From Myxococcales bacterium (GTDB lineage Bacteria; Myxococcota_A; Polyangia; Polyangiales; Polyangiaceae): 9,563 nucleotides of DNA. The translations under genes and the position numbers were made by a program. Position 1 is the stretch's first letter. Each line of letters begins with the position of its first letter. Where the stretch lies: NCBI GenBank assembly GCA_025362165.1, contig JANYHY010000504.1:1-9563 (forward strand). The letters run 5' to 3'. This document shows positions 8,415 to 9,563 of the stretch, piece after piece. The notes under the pieces were generated by a model. That model made no database searches, had not been told where the DNA came from, and saw nothing but the letters and a program-made list of their open reading frames with translations.

Positions 8415-8948
8415 CTAGGCAGTGCGGACAGGGCGCGCCTCCTTGACTGGGCTCTGCGCGGGGTTGACGTTAACGAAGATCACGAACGACCAGAACAAGA
8501 GATCGTACCACTCGGGCGTACGGCGCTTTCCGAAGAACAAGATGCCGAGACCCGCCGCCGCGAGCGATGCGGGGATGGCGGACCGAAGATCCAATCGGCC
8601 CACCGACGCGTGACGCGCCATGCGATCCCAGGCACCGACGAGATCGCGCACGCGAGCGCCGGGCCGCGGCATTCGATCGATGTCCTCGGTGCGAACATCG
8701 ACCTCGAGGCCGTGCAGCCCACCGAGACGGACCAGCAGCGAGACGATTCGCGCGAGCTGCACAGTGCTCGGATCGTATTTGATGACGAGGCTCCCAGTAC
8801 GCGTAGCGCCCTCGACACCGGACACTCCGGGCTCCTCGAGCAGGCGTTGCGACACATCGGCGGCGACCTCCGGCAGCACGCGGAACGTGTCTGCTCGAAC
8901 GCGCAAGCGCCCAGGAAAATGCGAGACGAGGTGGAGCCGCTCGCTCAT
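8415..8948 (-). CDS. HMA2-like membrane protein
   Basis: A 177-residue protein with an N-terminal ferredoxin-like module (about 4-75): LHLVSHFPGRLRVRAD, then LLEEPGVSGVEGATRTGSLV and IKYDP, the pattern of HMA2-type domains, which resemble heavy-metal-associated domains but lack the CxxC metal site. The second module of the adjacent ATPase has the same PGR turn. A linker follows, then two hydrophobic segments (about 123-140 and 148-162), so the module is membrane-tethered, probably facing the cytoplasm. The ATG at 8948 lies one base after the preceding gene's TGA (TGACATG), indicating coupling; a longer frame from 9041 would overlap that gene and adds unrelated residues. Likely role (inference): accessory or regulatory subunit of the ATPase. 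Confidence 0.82.
   Translation of the reverse strand: MSERLHLVSHFPGRLRVRADTFRVLPEVAADVSQRLLEEPGVSGVEGATRTGSLVIKYDPSTVQLARIVSLLVRLGGLHGLEVDVRTEDIDRMPRPGARVRDLVGAWDRMARHASVGRLDLRSAIPASLAAAGLGILFFGKRRTPEWYDLLFWSFVIFVNVNPAQSPVKEARPVRTA
8438..8444 (-). promoter_or_regulatory. Shine-Dalgarno AAGGAGG pointing to a CTG start for the ATPase
   Basis: On the minus strand AAGGAGG (8444 to 8438) lies six bases before an in-frame CTG at 8431-8429. No ATG, GTG or TTG exists in this frame between the upstream in-frame stop and the GTG at 8389, and the GTG has no Shine-Dalgarno sequence. Starting at CTG adds 14 residues (SALPSELAEFAVR after the initiator), which would complete the first beta strand of the first HMA-like module. 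Caution: the same bases encode Lys-Glu in the overlapping upstream gene, so the match could be coincidental. Confidence 0.5.
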
Positions 8949-8949
8949 G

Positions 8950-9228
8950 TCAAGCTGCAGGGCGGCGCGAGTGCGACACCACGCGCGCGGGGCTCGACTC
9001 GTCAACGGGTTCGCTGGCTCTCCCAGACTCGTAGCGTGCACGCCCTTCGGCGAAGGTGTCCTCGACCCACTCCACCTGCTCGGCGGCGACGCGGTTCACG
9101 CGCTCCCGCAGGTCGTGCAGAGTGACGACGCTACGAACGAGCAGTTCGCGCCCGGACCCCAGGACGCTGCGCGCGCCCCAACCGACAGTGACCCCCGCAG
9201 CGAACGCACCCCAAGCACGCAATGCCAT
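8950..9228 (-). CDS. Small membrane protein, DUF5132-like
   Basis: A 92-residue protein at the head of the ATPase operon. The ATG at 9228 is preceded by GGGAG at five-base spacing. A hydrophobic, Gly-rich segment (4-22, with AFAAGVTVGWGAR) suggests one membrane pass. It is followed by a long amphipathic helix (about 27-68) with acidic EWVEDTFAEGRARYES and a disordered polar tail. The combination of a short membrane segment and a charged helix next to an HMA2-type ATPase recalls DUF5132 proteins, but the match is by eye and weak. A TTG at 9282 could add 18 residues, but it would read through an inverted repeat and has no Shine-Dalgarno sequence. Possible role: assembly or stability subunit for the transporter; function unknown. 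Confidence 0.65.
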   Translation of the reverse strand: MALRAWGAFAAGVTVGWGARSVLGSGRELLVRSVVTLHDLRERVNRVAAEQVEWVEDTFAEGRARYESGRASEPVDESSPARVVSHSRRPAA

Positions 9229-9233
9229 GATGA

Positions 9234-9238
9234 CTCCC
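9234..9238 (-). promoter_or_regulatory. Ribosome binding site deciding the operon's first start
   Basis: GGGAG on the minus strand, five bases before the ATG at 9228. It decides in favour of this ATG over the upstream in-frame TTG at 9282. Confidence 0.6.
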
Positions 9239-9244
9239 ACAAAG

Positions 9245-9264
9245 GCTTCACGCGATCGTGAAGC
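9245..9264. promoter_or_regulatory. Perfect inverted repeat in the operon leader (operator or hairpin)
   Basis: GCTTCACG (9245-9252), a four-base centre CGAT, then CGTGAAGC (9257-9264): perfect 8-bp arms. It lies between the candidate -10 at 9286-9291 and the ribosome binding site at 9234-9238 of the ATPase operon, so it could be a dimeric repressor operator (for example a metal-responsive regulator) or a leader-RNA hairpin affecting translation. No regulator gene is next to it in the window. Confidence 0.5.
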
Positions 9265-9285
9265 GAACCACTCGAGATGCAAGGC

Positions 9286-9291
9286 ATCGTA
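9286..9291 (-). promoter_or_regulatory. Candidate -10 element of the ATPase operon
   Basis: TACGAT on the minus strand (9291 to 9286), followed by GCC, matches the TA(C/G)(C/G)ATGC pattern seen before the kinase and DUF697 genes. Initiation about seven bases on would give a leader of about 50 bases containing the inverted repeat and ribosome binding site. No good -35 is visible at the expected distance. Confidence 0.35.
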
Positions 9292-9338
9292 GCGTAAATC
9301 AGCCTAGTGCCTCGATTCTATTGAATCGACGGCCCTAG

Positions 9339-9360
9339 GAAATTCGCGGGAGCGAATTTC
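9339..9360. repeat. Perfect 9-bp hairpin
   Basis: GAAATTCGC (9339-9347), loop GGGA, GCGAATTTC (9352-9360): perfect 9-bp arms. It sits between the two CTAG-bounded units and has no following T-run on either strand. Confidence 0.65.
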
Positions 9361-9364
9361 GGGT

Positions 9365-9379
9365 TTGGGCGAAGCCCAA
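9365..9379 (-). terminator. Short GC-rich hairpin, possible terminator of the upstream minus-strand gene
   Basis: TTGGGC, loop, GCCCAA (9365-9370 and 9374-9379); on the minus strand it reads GGGCTTCGCCC, a very stable tight loop. It lies about 90 bases after the stop of the partial gene at the right edge. There is no T-run, so it is a weak terminator candidate. Confidence 0.3.
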
Positions 9380-9388
9380 GTAGACCGT

Positions 9389-9458
9389 CTAGTGCCGCGA
9401 TTTGCGGCGAAGCTGCTCGTGCGCAGCACCCGTCGTTTCGACGGAATCGCGGCACTAG
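9389..9458. repeat. 70-bp unit with perfect 14-bp terminal inverted repeats and inner hairpins
   Basis: CTAGTGCCGCGATT (9389-9402) and AATCGCGGCACTAG (9445-9458) are perfect inverted repeats. Inside are two smaller stems: GCTGC/GCAGC (9412-9416, 9423-9427) and CCGTCG, loop TTT, CGACGG (9430-9444). The whole would fold as a stem with two branches in either DNA or RNA. Confidence 0.7.
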
Positions 9459-9467
9459 TGCGCGAGG

Positions 9468-9563
9468 TCAGCGTTGTTGGCCAGGCACGAGACGCGGGGT
9501 CGCCGGGGGGGCTGCGACGTACACCGGCTTGTCGTCCTTGTTGAAGATGAGCGAGCTGATTCG
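9468..9563 (-). CDS. C-terminal end of an unidentified protein (partial)
   Basis: A frame open from the right edge of the window ends at TGA (9470 to 9468). The visible 31 residues read RISSLIFNKDDKPVYVAA and then PPATPRLVPGQQR, a beta-like stretch followed by a Pro-rich tail. That is too little to identify. It is on the same strand as the ATPase operon, separated from it by the palindromic array. Confidence is limited by length: the frame is short but has no stop in it. Confidence 0.45.
   Translation of the reverse strand, partial: RISSLIFNKDDKPVYVAAPPATPRLVPGQQR

Larger units (their letters stand above)
9304..9458. repeat. 155-bp array of CTAG-bounded palindromes, probable dispersed repeat or MITE-like element
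   Basis: The stretch begins with CTAGTGCCTCGATT (9304-9317) and ends with AATCGCGGCACTAG (9445-9458), an inverted pair with one mismatch in 14. CTAG, a rare tetranucleotide in many bacteria, occurs four times as a boundary (9304, 9335, 9389, 9455). Two units share the same ends: a short one (9304-9338) and a longer one (9389-9458). Between them are two perfect hairpins. No reading frame for a transposase is present. It lies between two same-strand genes. It could be a MITE with CTAG target duplication, a REP/BIME-like element or a structured RNA; only copy number elsewhere can decide. Confidence 0.6.

Noticed and set aside
8610..9261. Plus-strand open frames opposite the HMA2-like and small membrane genes
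   Set aside because: They are Arg/Ser/Pro-rich without domains, whereas the minus-strand frames show hydrophobic segments, an HMA2-like pattern and coupled starts.
9229..9282. TTG start at 9282 for the small membrane protein
   Set aside because: It lies almost on top of the candidate -10, has no ribosome site, and would translate an inverted repeat; ATG at 9228 has GGGAG at good spacing.
9304..9458. CRISPR array
   Set aside because: The repeats are palindromic modules of unequal size with no regular spacers and no cas genes nearby.

Overview
The window is GC-rich and tightly packed. It is most likely from a member of the Myxococcota (Polyangia-like), an inference from composition and gene content: a PEGA-domain protein, a DUF4412-type lipoprotein, a stand-alone sensor kinase, and a nucleotidyltransferase paired with a small helical protein. 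No rRNA, tRNA, CRISPR array or intact insertion sequence is visible. No gene-free stretch exceeds about 240 bases.

Left part (1-2812). The window opens inside a plus-strand PEGA-domain membrane protein. It converges stop-to-stop with a minus-strand DUF4412-like lipoprotein. The lipoprotein diverges, across about 26 bases, from a plus-strand membrane histidine kinase that has no adjacent response regulator.

Centre (2878-6079). Five plus-strand genes run closely together. The first three overlap by 4 bases each: a DUF697-like membrane protein, an EcsC-TerB fusion, and a protein joining a reduced P-loop GTPase-like domain to a DUF697-like membrane domain. They look like one unit, perhaps a membrane-associated stress or membrane-remodelling system, and are the best candidate here for an undescribed system. 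After 28 bases comes a nucleotidyltransferase-fold protein (AbiEii/MNT-like), overlapped by 4 bases by a 65-residue protein built from two copies of a helical motif. This second pair resembles a toxin-antitoxin-like module and may or may not share the operon.

Right part (6080-9228, minus strand). A three-gene operon runs leftward: a small membrane protein (DUF5132-like), an HMA2-like protein with two membrane segments, and a P1B-like metal P-type ATPase. All three HMA-like modules lack CxxC, and the ATPase has no Cys-Pro-Cys-type motif in its transport helix, so its substrate is uncertain. The ATPase may start at a CTG codon behind a consensus Shine-Dalgarno sequence. Upstream of the operon lie an 8-bp-arm inverted repeat and a 155-bp array of palindromes bounded by CTAG (9304-9458), probably a dispersed repeat or MITE-like element. 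The 3' end of another minus-strand gene enters at the right edge.

Patterns across the window: both convergent gene pairs abut with their stop codons forming TGATCA, leaving no room for terminators between them. Three candidate promoters share TA(C/G)(C/G)ATGC close to the start codon.
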